64,000 nt of DNA, taken from positions 6,262,001 to 6,326,000 of the forward strand of contig NZ_JAUSZD010000002.1 of assembly GCF_030817275.1 (NCBI RefSeq), written 5' to 3'. This DNA is from Paenibacillus sp. V4I7. Lineage in GTDB: Bacteria > Bacillota > Bacilli > Paenibacillales > NBRC-103111. The translations under genes and the position numbers were made by a program. Of the stretch, positions 26,788 through 35,765 are shown piece by piece. The stretch's first letter is position 1. Each line of letters starts with the position of its first letter. The notes under the pieces are model-generated. The model saw only the letters and a list, made by a program, of their open reading frames with translations, made no database searches and was not told the DNA's origin.

Positions 26788-28212
26788 CTACTTAATAACG
26801 ACGTATTCCAAGTTAACCAGCTTGGCGTAGGTCACGATTTGGTCTGTCGTCAGGTTCAAGGAAACGACGGTATGGTGGCCGCCACCATTCTCTATCCAGG
26901 CTTTCACGCCATCCTGGAAGTTCGGCTTCACGCTCCAGAGTACACGAGCCACGGGAAGCTTAGGAGCCGAAACCGTCGGCTCGAATGCGGAAACCTCGTT
27001 GATCAGCAATTTATAATGAGTGCCGAAGTCCGCCATGGATACGACGACGCCTTCTCCGGCTTTACCGTCGAATACCAGACGCGCCGGATCTTCACGATCG
27101 CCGATTCCGAGTGGGGAAACAATGATTGTCGGTTTGTTGCTTGCCAAGCTCGGATCTACTTCGAGCATATGGGATTGCAGGATCGCTTCCTGACCAGCCG
27201 CCATCTCGTAAGTGTAATCCTCCATAAAGCCTGTGTTTTGATTGCGGCTCATCACTTTCAGCAAGCGATCGAGCGCAGCCGTCTTCCAGTCGCCCTCGCC
27301 GGCAAAGCCGTAGCCTTGCGCCATCAGACGTTGGACGGCAAGACCAGGAAGCTGTTTCATTCCATGCAAATCTTCGAAGTTCGTCGTGAAGGCATTATAA
27401 CCTTTCTCATCCAAGAAACGTTTGATGGCAATTTCATAGCTCGCTTGGATTCTGACGCTCGCTTCCCAGGCTTCTTTACTGTTCGTGCCGTAATCGAATT
27501 CGTAGAGCTCCGCATACTGGCCCATCAGATCATCAATTTCTTGCTCTGTAACGGCATTCACGTATTGTACGAGGTCGCCGATGCCGTAGTAGTCCACGGT
27601 CCATCCGAATTGAATTTGGGCCTCGACCTTGTCCCCTTCCGTAACGCCAACGTTGCGCATGTTGTCGCCGAAACGGGCGACTTTGATGTTGAAGCTTTCG
27701 TTATAGGCAACCGCTACGTCCATCCAATCCGCAATCTGCTGCTGCACTTCCGGACGTTCCCAGTAGCCTACGACGATTTTATTTTGTTTCTTCAGACGGG
27801 CATTAATGAAGCCGTATTCGCGATCGCCGTGAGCGGCTTGGTTCAGGTTCATGAAGTCCATGTCAATCGTTGCCCAAGGAATGCTTTCATTGAACTGGGT
27901 TGCCAAGTGAAGCAGAGGCTTCTGCAGCATTTTCGTACCGCGAATCCACATTTTTGCAGGCGAGAACGTATGCATCCATGTGATGACACCCGCCACTTCA
28001 TCGCGATAGTTGACCTCTTTCATGATGCTTGTAATTTTATCCGCGCTTATTGCCAGGTCCTGCAAGACAAGCGGATAAGGGAGCACACCGCTATTATTCA
28101 AGGCATCTGTCATTGTCTGCGCGTGAGCTTTTACTTCAGCCAGCGCTTCTTCCCCGTACAGATGTTGCGAACCTACGACGAACCAAAACTGTTTAGCTGC
28201 TGTTATTGACAT
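26788..28212 (-). CDS. araA: L-arabinose isomerase
   Basis: This is a 474-aa cytoplasmic isomerase converting L-arabinose to L-ribulose. The AraA pattern is clear from the N-terminal [16 protein letters not shown] through [24 protein letters not shown] (catalytic Glu region) and [12 protein letters not shown] (metal His residues). I start at 28212, where AGAGG is 9 nt upstream, rather than at the ATG 9 nt earlier, which abuts it. It is the third gene of an araBDA transcript. No clear terminator follows. Confidence 0.96.
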   Translation of the reverse strand: MSITAAKQFWFVVGSQHLYGEEALAEVKAHAQTMTDALNNSGVLPYPLVLQDLAISADKITSIMKEVNYRDEVAGVITWMHTFSPAKMWIRGTKMLQKPLLHLATQFNESIPWATIDMDFMNLNQAAHGDREYGFINARLKKQNKIVVGYWERPEVQQQIADWMDVAVAYNESFNIKVARFGDNMRNVGVTEGDKVEAQIQFGWTVDYYGIGDLVQYVNAVTEQEIDDLMGQYAELYEFDYGTNSKEAWEASVRIQASYEIAIKRFLDEKGYNAFTTNFEDLHGMKQLPGLAVQRLMAQGYGFAGEGDWKTAALDRLLKVMSRNQNTGFMEDYTYEMAAGQEAILQSHMLEVDPSLASNKPTIIVSPLGIGDREDPARLVFDGKAGEGVVVSMADFGTHYKLLINEVSAFEPTVSAPKLPVARVLWSVKPNFQDGVKAWIENGGGHHTVVSLNLTTDQIVTYAKLVNLEYVVIK

Positions 28213-28254
28213 CTTAATCATCCTCTTTTCTGTATTTAATAATAAGTAAGGCTA

Positions 28255-28950
28255 TTACTTCTGCCCGTAGTAGGCATCTTTCCCATGTTTCCGAAGATAG
28301 TGTTTATCCAGAATGCCTTGAGGCAGTTCTTTTGCAAAATGATTCAATTGCCGCGCGTACAAATTCATTTTGCAAACTTCCTCCAGCACGACGCTGTTCA
28401 CGACTGCCGATTTCGCATCTTTCCCCCAAGTGAAAGGCGCATGTCCCTGGAGCAGGACGGCCGGGATTGCCATGACATCCAGCCCGCGCTCCTCGAACGT
28501 TTCGATGATGACACGGCCCGTCTCCGCTTCGTACCCCCGGTCAATCTCCTTTTGGTTCAAGAAACGGGCGCAAGGCACGGCGCCATAGAAGGTGTCCGCA
28601 TGCGTCGTTCCCATGACGGGTACATCCAATCCCGCTTGCGCCCAGATGGTTGCCCAGGTCGAGTGGGTATGCACGATGCCGCCGATTTGCGGATAGTGTT
28701 TGTACAACACGGCGTGAGTCGCGGTATCGGAGGAAGGTCTCAGCTCTCCCTCGACCACATTACCGTCGAGATCCACAACAACCATGTCGCTCGGTTTCAT
28801 CTTTTCATAGCTGACTCCGCTCGGTTTGATCACGAACAGGCCGCTTTCCCGATCGATGGCGCTCGCATTGCCCCAAGTAAATTTTACGAGTCCGTGCTTC
28901 GGCAAATCCAGATTCGCTTGATATACCTCTTCTTTCAGTTGTTCTAACAA
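28255..28950 (-). CDS. araD: L-ribulose-5-phosphate 4-epimerase
   Basis: This 231-aa class II aldolase-fold, Zn-dependent epimerase makes D-xylulose 5-phosphate. Motifs include TWGNASAIDRESGLFVIKPS, the SSDTATH region, and HTHSTWAT with zinc His residues, with a further His (QGHAPFTWG) near the end. It starts with TTG, 2 nt after the araB stop, with GGGAGGG 7 nt upstream. Length equals the family standard. Confidence 0.96.
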   Translation of the reverse strand: MLEQLKEEVYQANLDLPKHGLVKFTWGNASAIDRESGLFVIKPSGVSYEKMKPSDMVVVDLDGNVVEGELRPSSDTATHAVLYKHYPQIGGIVHTHSTWATIWAQAGLDVPVMGTTHADTFYGAVPCARFLNQKEIDRGYEAETGRVIIETFEERGLDVMAIPAVLLQGHAPFTWGKDAKSAVVNSVVLEEVCKMNLYARQLNHFAKELPQGILDKHYLRKHGKDAYYGQK

Positions 28951-28952
28951 CG

Positions 28953-30569
28953 TTAGTCCCTCCCGTTCTCTAGCAGATGGTCTACTGCGGCCTGTTCGAT
29001 GGCCAACCCTGCTTGGTATCGTTTGATGAATGCTTGGAACCCTTTTACATCCGTTGCATCCGGAGCAATCTCCTGTCCTTCGACATTTTTAAAGACCTTT
29101 TGCTCGAGGAAGTTATCCAGGCTCTCTTCTTGATCCTTGTTGATCATATATGAAGCCAGAAGCGCCATGCCCCATGCCCCGCCTTCGCCGGCCGTGGACA
29201 TGACCGAGATCGGTACGTTCAGCGCGCCCGCTAAGATTTTTTGCCCGACGACAGGAGTCTTGAATAGGCCGCCATGAGCCAAAATGCTGTCAATGGCCAC
29301 TTGTTCGTTTTCGGTCAAAATGTCCATTCCGAGCTTCAATGCTCCGAAAGCAGTGAATAAGTGCGTTCGCATGAAATTAGCCAGATTAAAGTTGCTTTCT
29401 GGCGAGCGAACGAACAACGGCCGGCCTTTGTCGATTCCCGTAATATTCTCGCCCGAGAGATAACCGTAGCTAAGCAAACCTCCGCCATCCGGGTCGGCTT
29501 CCAATGCCTTATTCAATAGCACGCTGAACAATTTGCTGGAATCTACACCGTATCCCATGGCTTCGGAGAATTCACGGAACAATCCCATCCAGGCGTTGAG
29601 GTCGCTGGAGCAGTTGTTGGCATGCACCATGCCGACCGGACTACCGTTCGGCGTCGTGACCATATCGATCTCCGGATAAACCTTGGATAATTCTTTCTCC
29701 AATACAATCATCGCAAAAACGGAAGTGCCCACGGAAATGTTACCCGTACGCTTCCTGACGCTATTCGTCGCAACCATGCCTGTGCCGGCATCGCCCTCTG
29801 GAGGACATAGCCGAATACCAGGCTGCAGATCCCCGGCCAGGTCCAGAATGCCGGCCCCCATCTCTGTTAGTTCACCAGCTAGCTCGCCGGAGAGATATAC
29901 TTTAGGAAGAAGATCCTCAAGCTTCCACGGATAGCCTTTGGCTGCGATAAGTTCATCGAATTGCTTAACCATCGATGGATGGTAATTACGGCTTGCTTCA
30001 TCAATAGGGAAGATGCCGGAAGCATCTCCGATGCCGATCGCTTTATTGCCGGTCAGCAGACAGTGAATATATCCAGCCAGCGTTGTTACGAAATCAATGC
30101 GAGGCACATGTTCCTCTTGATTTAATATCGCTTGGTACAAATGAGCGATACTCCAGCGCTCGGGGATATTAAATTGGAACAAGTCCGTTAATTCCCTAGC
30201 TGCCGCGCCGGTTGTTGCGTTGCGCCAAGTCCGAAACGGTACCAGCAGCTCACCCGTGCTGTCGAATGCCATATAGCCGTGCATCATAGCGGAAAACCCG
30301 ATCGAACCCACGGTCCGGAGGGTGACCCCGTAATTTCGTTCCACTTCCTGCTTCATTTCACGATAAGCGGTTTGGAGGCCTTTAATAATATCCTCCTGGC
30401 TGTACGTCCAATATCCGTCTTTCAACAGATTTTCCCACTCATAGCTTCCCGATGCGATGGTCTCGAAACGACGATCGATCAACACCGCTTTGATCCGCGT
30501 AGATCCGAATTCGATACCTAGCGAAGTTTCACCCTTGGTTATCGCTTCTTTCAAGTCTACATGATTCAT
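28953..30569 (-). CDS. araB: ribulokinase
   Basis: This 538-aa FGGY sugar kinase phosphorylates L-ribulose with ATP. It has the N-terminal phosphate loop [28 protein letters not shown], a GDAGTG phosphate site, and the C-terminal [13 protein letters not shown] and [10 protein letters not shown] signatures. An in-frame GTG lies 6 nt earlier; GGGGAG is better spaced to the ATG at 30569. It is the first gene of araBDA, behind a promoter holding an AraR operator. It is shorter than some Bacillus AraB (about 560 aa), but no motif is missing. Confidence 0.95.
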   Translation of the reverse strand: MNHVDLKEAITKGETSLGIEFGSTRIKAVLIDRRFETIASGSYEWENLLKDGYWTYSQEDIIKGLQTAYREMKQEVERNYGVTLRTVGSIGFSAMMHGYMAFDSTGELLVPFRTWRNATTGAAARELTDLFQFNIPERWSIAHLYQAILNQEEHVPRIDFVTTLAGYIHCLLTGNKAIGIGDASGIFPIDEASRNYHPSMVKQFDELIAAKGYPWKLEDLLPKVYLSGELAGELTEMGAGILDLAGDLQPGIRLCPPEGDAGTGMVATNSVRKRTGNISVGTSVFAMIVLEKELSKVYPEIDMVTTPNGSPVGMVHANNCSSDLNAWMGLFREFSEAMGYGVDSSKLFSVLLNKALEADPDGGGLLSYGYLSGENITGIDKGRPLFVRSPESNFNLANFMRTHLFTAFGALKLGMDILTENEQVAIDSILAHGGLFKTPVVGQKILAGALNVPISVMSTAGEGGAWGMALLASYMINKDQEESLDNFLEQKVFKNVEGQEIAPDATDVKGFQAFIKRYQAGLAIEQAAVDHLLENGRD

Positions 30570-30677
30570 AATCACGTATCTCCCCTCTCTGTTCGTGGCT
30601 TAAACCCAAACGCGTATAATAGCCTGATTCCGATCGAACCGTTCACTCGATGAGACAAACGAACGATTTCGATCGAA

Positions 30678-30691
30678 AGAAGGCGCTTTCT
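30678..30691. promoter_or_regulatory. possible cre (CcpA) site in the araB leader
   Basis: AGAAGGCGCTTTCT, read on minus as AGAAAGCGCCTTCT, resembles the cre consensus TGAAANCGNTNNCA apart from the first and last bases. It lies just downstream of the araB -10, where CcpA would block elongation. Confidence 0.35.
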
Positions 30692-30706
30692 CTTACTGAT
30701 AGCCTT

Positions 30707-30735
30707 AGTATATTTTCTGTACGTACATTTGTCAA
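30707..30735 (-). promoter_or_regulatory. araBDA promoter with AraR operator
   Basis: Minus strand TTGACA (30730-30735), a 17-nt spacer, then TATACT (30707-30712). The spacer contains the palindrome TGTACGTACA (30718-30727) within an ATTTGTACGTACAAAT-like AraR site, so repressor binding would occlude polymerase directly. Confidence 0.85.
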
Positions 30736-30857
30736 TATAATCTAATAGTTATACTAACATAAATTGCAGTACCATCCCTATTCGTCTCCTCGTAGCGTCT
30801 CCCTTAGGATAAGCATGGAATTTGTACCGTCGAAATCATAAATAAGTATCACTTCAT

Positions 30858-30900
30858 TTGCATTTCATGCAATTTATGTTAGAATGTGTACGTACAACTT
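30858..30900 (+). promoter_or_regulatory. araR promoter with AraR operator
   Basis: TTGCAT (30858-30863), a 16-nt spacer, and TAGAAT (30880-30885) form a candidate promoter. The palindrome TGTACGTACA at 30887-30896 overlaps the expected start point, giving autoregulation. Confidence 0.75.
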
Positions 30901-30929
30901 TTCGAACAACGATGAAAGAAGTGGATGGC

Positions 30930-32021
30930 ATGAAGCCAAAGTACCAGATCATCATAGATGAGATTAAAAGTAATATCCTCTCGGGAACGTACAAAGCAGG
31001 CGAGAAAATCCCTTCGGAATTCGCTTTGCAGGAGGACTACAACGTTAGCCGGCAGACGGTTAGAAAGGCTATTTTGGAGTTATCGAACGAGGGTTTCCTA
31101 AGAAGCGAGAAAGGATCCGGCACGTACGTCAGCACCCAATACCGGTCCAAAACGGGTGGGAAAGCCATGAATAAAACGATTGGCGTCATCACGACCTATA
31201 TCTCGGATTACATCTTTCCCTCCATTATCCGCGGCATTGAAAGGCGATTAAATGAAGATAACTATTCCTTGCTGTTAGCCAGTACAAATAACGATATCTC
31301 CCAGGAAAAAAAGGCGTTAGAAATGATGCTGTCCTACGGTGTGGATGGACTGATTATAGAACCTACCAGAAGCAATGTATACAACCCCAATATCGCTTAC
31401 TACCTGTCTTTTAAGGAGCGTGAGGTTCCGTTCACGATGATCAATGCCTATTATGAAGAGTTGGAGGTTCCTTTCTTCTGTCTGGATGACGTGCTGTCCA
31501 GCTATCTAGCAACTCGGGAGCTGATTGCCAAAGGACATACCCAGATCGGCATCATCGCGAAAATGGATGATTTGCAAGGGAAGTATAGAATGAAGGGATT
31601 TATCAAGGCTCTTGGGGAAGCCAAATTACGGTTCCAGCAAGAGCATGTGCTTTCTTTCGATACGGCGACGAAGTCGGACCTGTCCGCTAACTTGGAAGTG
31701 TATCTGAACGACAATCGGGATGACTTGACTGCGCTTGTGTGTTACAACGACGAGGTAGGCTTGGAAGTCGTACATGTCTGCAGAAAACTGGGTATCTCCA
31801 TTCCAGACGAGCTATCCATCATTGGCCAGGACAATTCATATATCGCCAAAAACGCGAATATCAAACTAACGACGCTGACCCACCCCCAAGAACAAATGGG
31901 ACGCGACGCAGCGGACTGGGTCATTAAGAATTTACAAGGCAAAAAAGACTTGCCCACCAACACCTACTACCAGCCCGTATTAATTGAGGGCGAAACCGTA
32001 AAAGCGATCGAAGTGGAATAG
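30930..32021 (+). CDS. araR: arabinose operon repressor
   Basis: This 363-aa regulator has an N-terminal GntR winged HTH (residues 3-70: KPKYQIIIDEIKSNIL, NVSRQTVRKAILELSNEGFL) and a C-terminal LacI-type sugar-binding domain (IGVITTYISDYIFPSIIRGI, DGLIIEPT, FFCLDDV, LVCYNDEVGL). This composite architecture and the 363-aa length are those of Bacillus AraR (362 aa), which represses ara genes until L-arabinose binds. The open frame extends further 5', but that part would lie upstream of the predicted transcription start; family alignment supports the ATG at 30930. It is divergent from araBDA. Confidence 0.93.
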   Translation: MKPKYQIIIDEIKSNILSGTYKAGEKIPSEFALQEDYNVSRQTVRKAILELSNEGFLRSEKGSGTYVSTQYRSKTGGKAMNKTIGVITTYISDYIFPSIIRGIERRLNEDNYSLLLASTNNDISQEKKALEMMLSYGVDGLIIEPTRSNVYNPNIAYYLSFKEREVPFTMINAYYEELEVPFFCLDDVLSSYLATRELIAKGHTQIGIIAKMDDLQGKYRMKGFIKALGEAKLRFQQEHVLSFDTATKSDLSANLEVYLNDNRDDLTALVCYNDEVGLEVVHVCRKLGISIPDELSIIGQDNSYIAKNANIKLTTLTHPQEQMGRDAADWVIKNLQGKKDLPTNTYYQPVLIEGETVKAIEVE

Positions 32022-32036
32022 TCATGGACTGTGTTA

Positions 32037-32345
32037 TTACTTGTGATACGGTTCCCCCCGATTTATCCGCATAGCTCGATAAATCTGCCGCACCAACCGC
32101 ATCAGCTGGTGCGGCAGCTCGCTCGATAGCTCCAGCAAGCCGCAGATCACAAAGGCCACTGATTGCTCTCCTTCATACACACCTGCTGCTCCTCAGCAGG
32201 GCTCATGCTCTCCGGTGCCTTATCGTCCGGCACCTCTATCATTTGCACCTTGTCATACGGCCCAATGCGCTTCACATACTCCACGATCCGGTCCACGAGA
32301 TAGCGCTCCTTCAATTTCCCTACGGTTAATATCTTGTATACACAT
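32037..32345 (-). pseudogene. rlmH: relic of rlmH (23S rRNA pseudouridine-1915 N3-methyltransferase)
   Basis: The N-terminal part reads MCIQ then, after removal of one [21 protein letters not shown] and [20 protein letters not shown], which is the RlmH beginning. The C-terminal part reads SVAFVICG, then [18 protein letters not shown] and NRGEPYHK before TAA, the RlmH ending. The intact enzyme is about 159 aa; the middle, including the SAM-binding loop, is largely missing and the glycine-rich loop is altered. It has a one-base frameshift near the start plus internal deletions. A functional copy should exist elsewhere. Confidence 0.88.
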
Positions 32346-32370
32346 AACCGACAATCTCCTCTCATTTGCT

Positions 32371-32562
32371 CCATTGGATAAAATACAATCAAATCAGGTT
32401 CATTCACTTTATTTGCCCGCTTTCATTGGAGTTAATCCAACAGAATGCTCTAAAACCAGCTCTTCTGAGCTATTTCCTCCACATATTCCACTGTATAAAT
32501 CCAATGAAACTAACCTCAACCGCCGAAGTCATGAGACATCATTGGATATAATCCAATCAAAT
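32371..32562. repeat. array of four CATTGGAT-type palindromic units
   Basis: Units at 32371-32394 (CATTGGATAAAATACAATCA), 32422-32447 (CATTGGAGTTAATCCAACAG), 32484-32508 (inverted: CACTGTATAAATCCAATGAA) and 32536-32562 (CATTGGATATAATCCAATCA). The core is ATTGGAT-ATA-ATCCAAT followed by CAAAT. Spacing is about 50-60 nt with unrelated spacers, the same layout as the TGTTGCA arrays. Confidence 0.85.
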
Positions 32563-32611
32563 ATCCTTCAAGTTCATGTATTTCGACCTTTCTCCCAACT
32601 CAAATAAATAA

Positions 32612-32632
32612 GGGGTAAGCTTCGCTTACCCC
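32612..32632. terminator. perfect short hairpin
   Basis: GGGGTAAGC-TTC-GCTTACCCC, a 9-bp stem without a T-run. Role unclear; it may act with the adjacent terminator. Confidence 0.4.
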
Positions 32633-32655
32633 AAAGCATATAAATTCTTATCTGT

Positions 32656-32694
32656 AAATAAAGGACCTGAGGCGCTGCCTCAGGTCCTTTATTT
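32656..32694. terminator. strong bidirectional terminator
   Basis: AAATAAAGGACCTGAGGC and GCCTCAGGTCCTTTATTT form a perfect 18-bp stem with a three-base loop. It probably ends the minus-strand chemoreceptor transcript. Confidence 0.8.
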
Positions 32695-32731
32695 GTGTTA
32701 AAAGCTAGTTACGATTGCATGTTCCGCAAAC

Positions 32732-32806
32732 GGAACGTGGATGCCTTATTTGCGGAAAATACCCCATTTTCACGAGCTAAGAGGAACGAGGATCCGTTAT
32801 TTCGCC
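32732..32806. repeat. two copies of the GGAACG repeat (locus 1)
   Basis: Copies at 32732-32755 (GGAACGTGGATGCCTTATTT) and 32781-32806 (GGAACGAGGATCCGTTATTT), same orientation, starts about 50 nt apart. Three more copies lie at 43537-43667. The shared consensus is about GGAACNNNGATNCNTTATTT. Confidence 0.85.
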
Positions 32807-32847
32807 GTTTCACGTCCTAAGAGCCTTATCGGAGTCAGCTATACTCC

Positions 32848-34578
32848 TCACACGCGGAATCTTCCGATTAATGTCTGCAAATCAGCAGCCATGCTGTTCA
32901 GTACTGTCGCCGAGGAGACGATCTCCTCCATGCTTGCGTACTGACCCTCGATGTTGGAAGATACATTTCTTGCTCCCGCAGCGGTCTGTCCGGCGACTTC
33001 ATCGATCGCGCGAATCACATCCGTTGCTGCGCGTGTCTTCTCGGAAATAGCGGCCGAACTTCCCGCCACTTCCTCGATCTGCCTTGCAACTTCGTCCATC
33101 GCACCGCGAATACGTTTGAAGGTATCCCGCGCTACGCCGACCACTTCAAGTCCCGTCTGCACCTCTCGGCTCCCAGCCTCGGTGGAACTAACAACCTCTC
33201 TTGTTTCATCCTGAATACTGGAAACAAGATGAGCGACTTCTTCCGCAGCTGCTCCCGTCTGCATAGATAACTTGCGGACCTCGTCGGCGACGACCGCAAA
33301 GCCTTTACCAGCGGCTCCGGCGCGTGCCGCTTCAATGGAGGCATTGAGCGCAAGCATGTTCGTCTGCCGCGCAATACCTGCAATCATCGAATTCGCATTG
33401 ACGATTTGTTCAGACCGTTGACCGAGCCTCTGTACGGATTCAGCAAGTTCCATCATCTTCTGATAGATAGCATTCATCTGCGTTATCGCTGTCTCGACTG
33501 CCTCATTGCCCTCCCCTGCCTCTTTCTGTGCGAGGAAAGACTGCTGGTTAGCCGACTGCGTGACACTTGCAATCTGAATGACGGCTGCTGACATTTCCTC
33601 CATGATGGAGACTCCCAAGTGTACACTACGCACTTGCGCATCCGTACCCATCGAAATGTCCTGGACTGTGTATGTAATACGTTCCGAAGATTCGCTAACT
33701 TGTTCAGAATTGCTGCTAAGCGCCTCCGATGCAGCAGCGACGTGCTGGGCACTGCTTCCTACCTGACTAATTAAGCTATGCAGATTGGCTTTCATTTGAT
33801 TAAAAGCGGTAGCCAAATGTCGTAATTCGTCCCTATTCTTGACGTTAATGTCACCAACCGTTAAATCGCATGCTGCAATTCGTTCAGCCGCTTGTACCAT
33901 AGAACGTATGGGATTGACAATCATGCGAGATAGCAAGAGGCCGATGGCCAAGGCGAAAAGAAAAGCTGCGACACTGACCCAGATCAACGTTTGAACGGTC
34001 GATACTACCACATCATGATTGCGTGCAGAAGCTTCCTCCTGGACTTTCCTTTCCAGCTCTTCAATCTTCGCGGCAGCCTGCGTCAATGTTTCCGTTGTCG
34101 GAATAGCCCACTGCATCGCTTCAGCTTTGGCTAAAGCCACATTCCCTTTGTCTGCGTATTCCGTCACTTTCTTCACTAGACGAGCAAATGTCATGTTCGA
34201 GTCTACCATGGATTGGATAGCACTTTGCTCATCCTCGTTCTTCGAAACCTCTCCCATCTGAGTAATGATCGAAGAAAGTGTTCCATTCATTTCCGTCAAA
34301 AGCTTCTCTTTGTCCTTCGTAGGGTCTAAAACGTATCCGAACAGCATGCTGTTCTGTATTTGCGTTTTCTCTTTGATCTCAGAGACATTTCGAAGAATAG
34401 TGACATTATCTTTCAAGAGCTTGGAATAAGAACTATCCACTTTATTCAAGTATGTATACGACATGCCGCTGGTTACTGCAACGAGTAAAGATACAATAAC
34501 AAATGTGCCTACAATTTTAATTCTCAAAGAAACCGAAAATAGTCGCTTTCTCCAGCTAGCCGAATTACGATTTGCCAT
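32848..34578 (-). CDS. methyl-accepting chemotaxis protein
   Basis: This 576-aa membrane chemoreceptor has a first membrane segment at about residues 19-43, an extracellular four-helix-bundle-like sensor domain (44-195), a second segment at about 199-221, HAMP (222-275), and a long cytoplasmic coiled coil with the CheA/CheW-contact hairpin [16 protein letters not shown]. It signals sensed ligands to flagellar motors via CheA. It lies directly downstream of mglC after a hairpin. A cre-like sequence upstream hints at catabolite control, and the location suggests sugar sensing, but this is inference. Confidence 0.93.
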   Translation of the reverse strand: MANRNSASWRKRLFSVSLRIKIVGTFVIVSLLVAVTSGMSYTYLNKVDSSYSKLLKDNVTILRNVSEIKEKTQIQNSMLFGYVLDPTKDKEKLLTEMNGTLSSIITQMGEVSKNEDEQSAIQSMVDSNMTFARLVKKVTEYADKGNVALAKAEAMQWAIPTTETLTQAAAKIEELERKVQEEASARNHDVVVSTVQTLIWVSVAAFLFALAIGLLLSRMIVNPIRSMVQAAERIAACDLTVGDINVKNRDELRHLATAFNQMKANLHSLISQVGSSAQHVAAASEALSSNSEQVSESSERITYTVQDISMGTDAQVRSVHLGVSIMEEMSAAVIQIASVTQSANQQSFLAQKEAGEGNEAVETAITQMNAIYQKMMELAESVQRLGQRSEQIVNANSMIAGIARQTNMLALNASIEAARAGAAGKGFAVVADEVRKLSMQTGAAAEEVAHLVSSIQDETREVVSSTEAGSREVQTGLEVVGVARDTFKRIRGAMDEVARQIEEVAGSSAAISEKTRAATDVIRAIDEVAGQTAAGARNVSSNIEGQYASMEEIVSSATVLNSMAADLQTLIGRFRV

Positions 34579-34601
34579 GACTATGCCCTCCTACAGACGT
34601 C

Positions 34602-34615
34602 AGTAATCGCTTTCA
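34602..34615. promoter_or_regulatory. possible cre (CcpA) site upstream of the chemoreceptor
   Basis: On the minus strand TGAAAGCGATTACT matches the cre consensus TGAAANCGNTNNCA at all but the last base. It sits 24 nt before the chemoreceptor start. Confidence 0.4.
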
Positions 34616-34628
34616 TTTTATACAGGAT

Positions 34629-34660
34629 AACAGGCTGTCGTTAAATCGCGACAGCCTGTT
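34629..34660. terminator. hairpin between mglC and the chemoreceptor gene
   Basis: AACAGGCTGTCG and CGACAGCCTGTT form a perfect 12-bp stem with an eight-base loop. There is no long T-run on minus, so termination may be partial. Confidence 0.6.
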
Positions 34661-34715
34661 TCACATTATTACCTATAACCAAATGAGATGGAGCGTTCTT
34701 GGTGTTTAACTATAA

Positions 34716-35747
34716 TTATTTGGAATTCATGTATTTGCGCATATCGAAGGCAACAGCCGCGACGATAATTACACCTTTAATAATCAACTGCCAGTAAGGA
34801 CTAATTCCGATAAACGTCAAACCATAGTTGATAACGCTGAAAATTAAAACCCCTGCAAGAACACCAGGTACAGTTCCGATACCACCGGAAGTGGATACAC
34901 CACCGACGACGCAAGCTGCGATTGCATCAAGCTCGTACATATTCCCGTAGTTATTCGTTGCGCCACCCGTTCTTGCTGCTTCCAGCACCCCTGCCAGACC
35001 ATACAAAGCGCCAGCAATCGCATAGATGTAGATGAGGTAACGGTTTACGTTAATACCTGAAACGACCGCTGCGTGAATGTTGCCGCCGATGGCGTACATA
35101 TATTTCCCCAGCTTCGTTTTGTTGAACACAATCCAAACGATGATAGATACAACAATGGCAATAATGACAATGTAAGGAATGGAATACGTAGAACCGGTTC
35201 CGATCGCGCCTGTTCCCAGCTGACTGAAATCTGATCTTAATCCGCCAATCGGCTGTGACTGATTCGGTTTCATATCAAAGTATAAGGAGTTAGCTCCGTA
35301 TACGGCTACCATCGTACCCAAAGTTGCGATGAACGGTGGAACCTTGAATTTTGCAACAATGATCCCATTGATCAAACCTACTAATAGACCGGCTGCAATC
35401 GCAATAAGAATCGGCACGATCAATGGCAGCTCCGGCAAATTCGGGAAAAATCTTCGACCATACTCCTGCGTTTGCAGCATGGAAGCGGAGATAACGGCGG
35501 TCAAGCCGACGATACGTCCTGTCGAAAGGTCGGTTCCCCCTGTGATCAAGATGAATGCCGCACCCAAGGCGATAATGACGCGTGTGGATGACTGCAGTAA
35601 AATATCTCGAAGGATATTTACGGATAAAAAGCGTGGATCATATATCGCGATACCGATAACTAACACGACTAGCACGATGTAGATTGCGTATTTGGTGACG
35701 AACCCACTAATGTCTCTGGATTTCAATGTTTCTGTCTTCGTACTCAT
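34716..35747 (-). CDS. mglC: galactose/methyl-galactoside ABC transporter permease
   Basis: This is a 343-aa permease of the CUT2 family (RbsC/MglC) with about eight to ten membrane segments. It contains ITGGTDLSTGRIVGL and GKYMYAIGGNIHAAVVSGIN, the cytoplasmic loop that contacts the ATPase. It forms a homodimeric channel for the MglA ATPase and the MglB binding protein encoded upstream. GGAGGGGG precedes the ATG. It is the last transporter gene of the transcript. Confidence 0.93.
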   Translation of the reverse strand: MSTKTETLKSRDISGFVTKYAIYIVLVVLVIGIAIYDPRFLSVNILRDILLQSSTRVIIALGAAFILITGGTDLSTGRIVGLTAVISASMLQTQEYGRRFFPNLPELPLIVPILIAIAAGLLVGLINGIIVAKFKVPPFIATLGTMVAVYGANSLYFDMKPNQSQPIGGLRSDFSQLGTGAIGTGSTYSIPYIVIIAIVVSIIVWIVFNKTKLGKYMYAIGGNIHAAVVSGINVNRYLIYIYAIAGALYGLAGVLEAARTGGATNNYGNMYELDAIAACVVGGVSTSGGIGTVPGVLAGVLIFSVINYGLTFIGISPYWQLIIKGVIIVAAVAFDMRKYMNSK

Positions 35748-35765
35748 GGTTCTTGGCCCCCTCCA

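Larger units (their letters stand above)
32346..32847. other. intergenic region with two repeat families and two hairpins, no gene
   Basis: There is no credible coding frame. Contents in order: CATTGGAT-type palindromes (32371-32562), a hairpin (32612-32632), the terminator of the chemoreceptor gene (32656-32694), and GGAACG-type repeats (32732-32806). Confidence 0.75.

Noticed and set aside
26674-28209. Long plus-strand open frame of 511 codons
   Set aside because: Fully antisense to araA, whose motifs and ribosome site are clear.
28285-28947. Long plus-strand open frame opposite araD
   Set aside because: Shadow of a strongly recognised gene.
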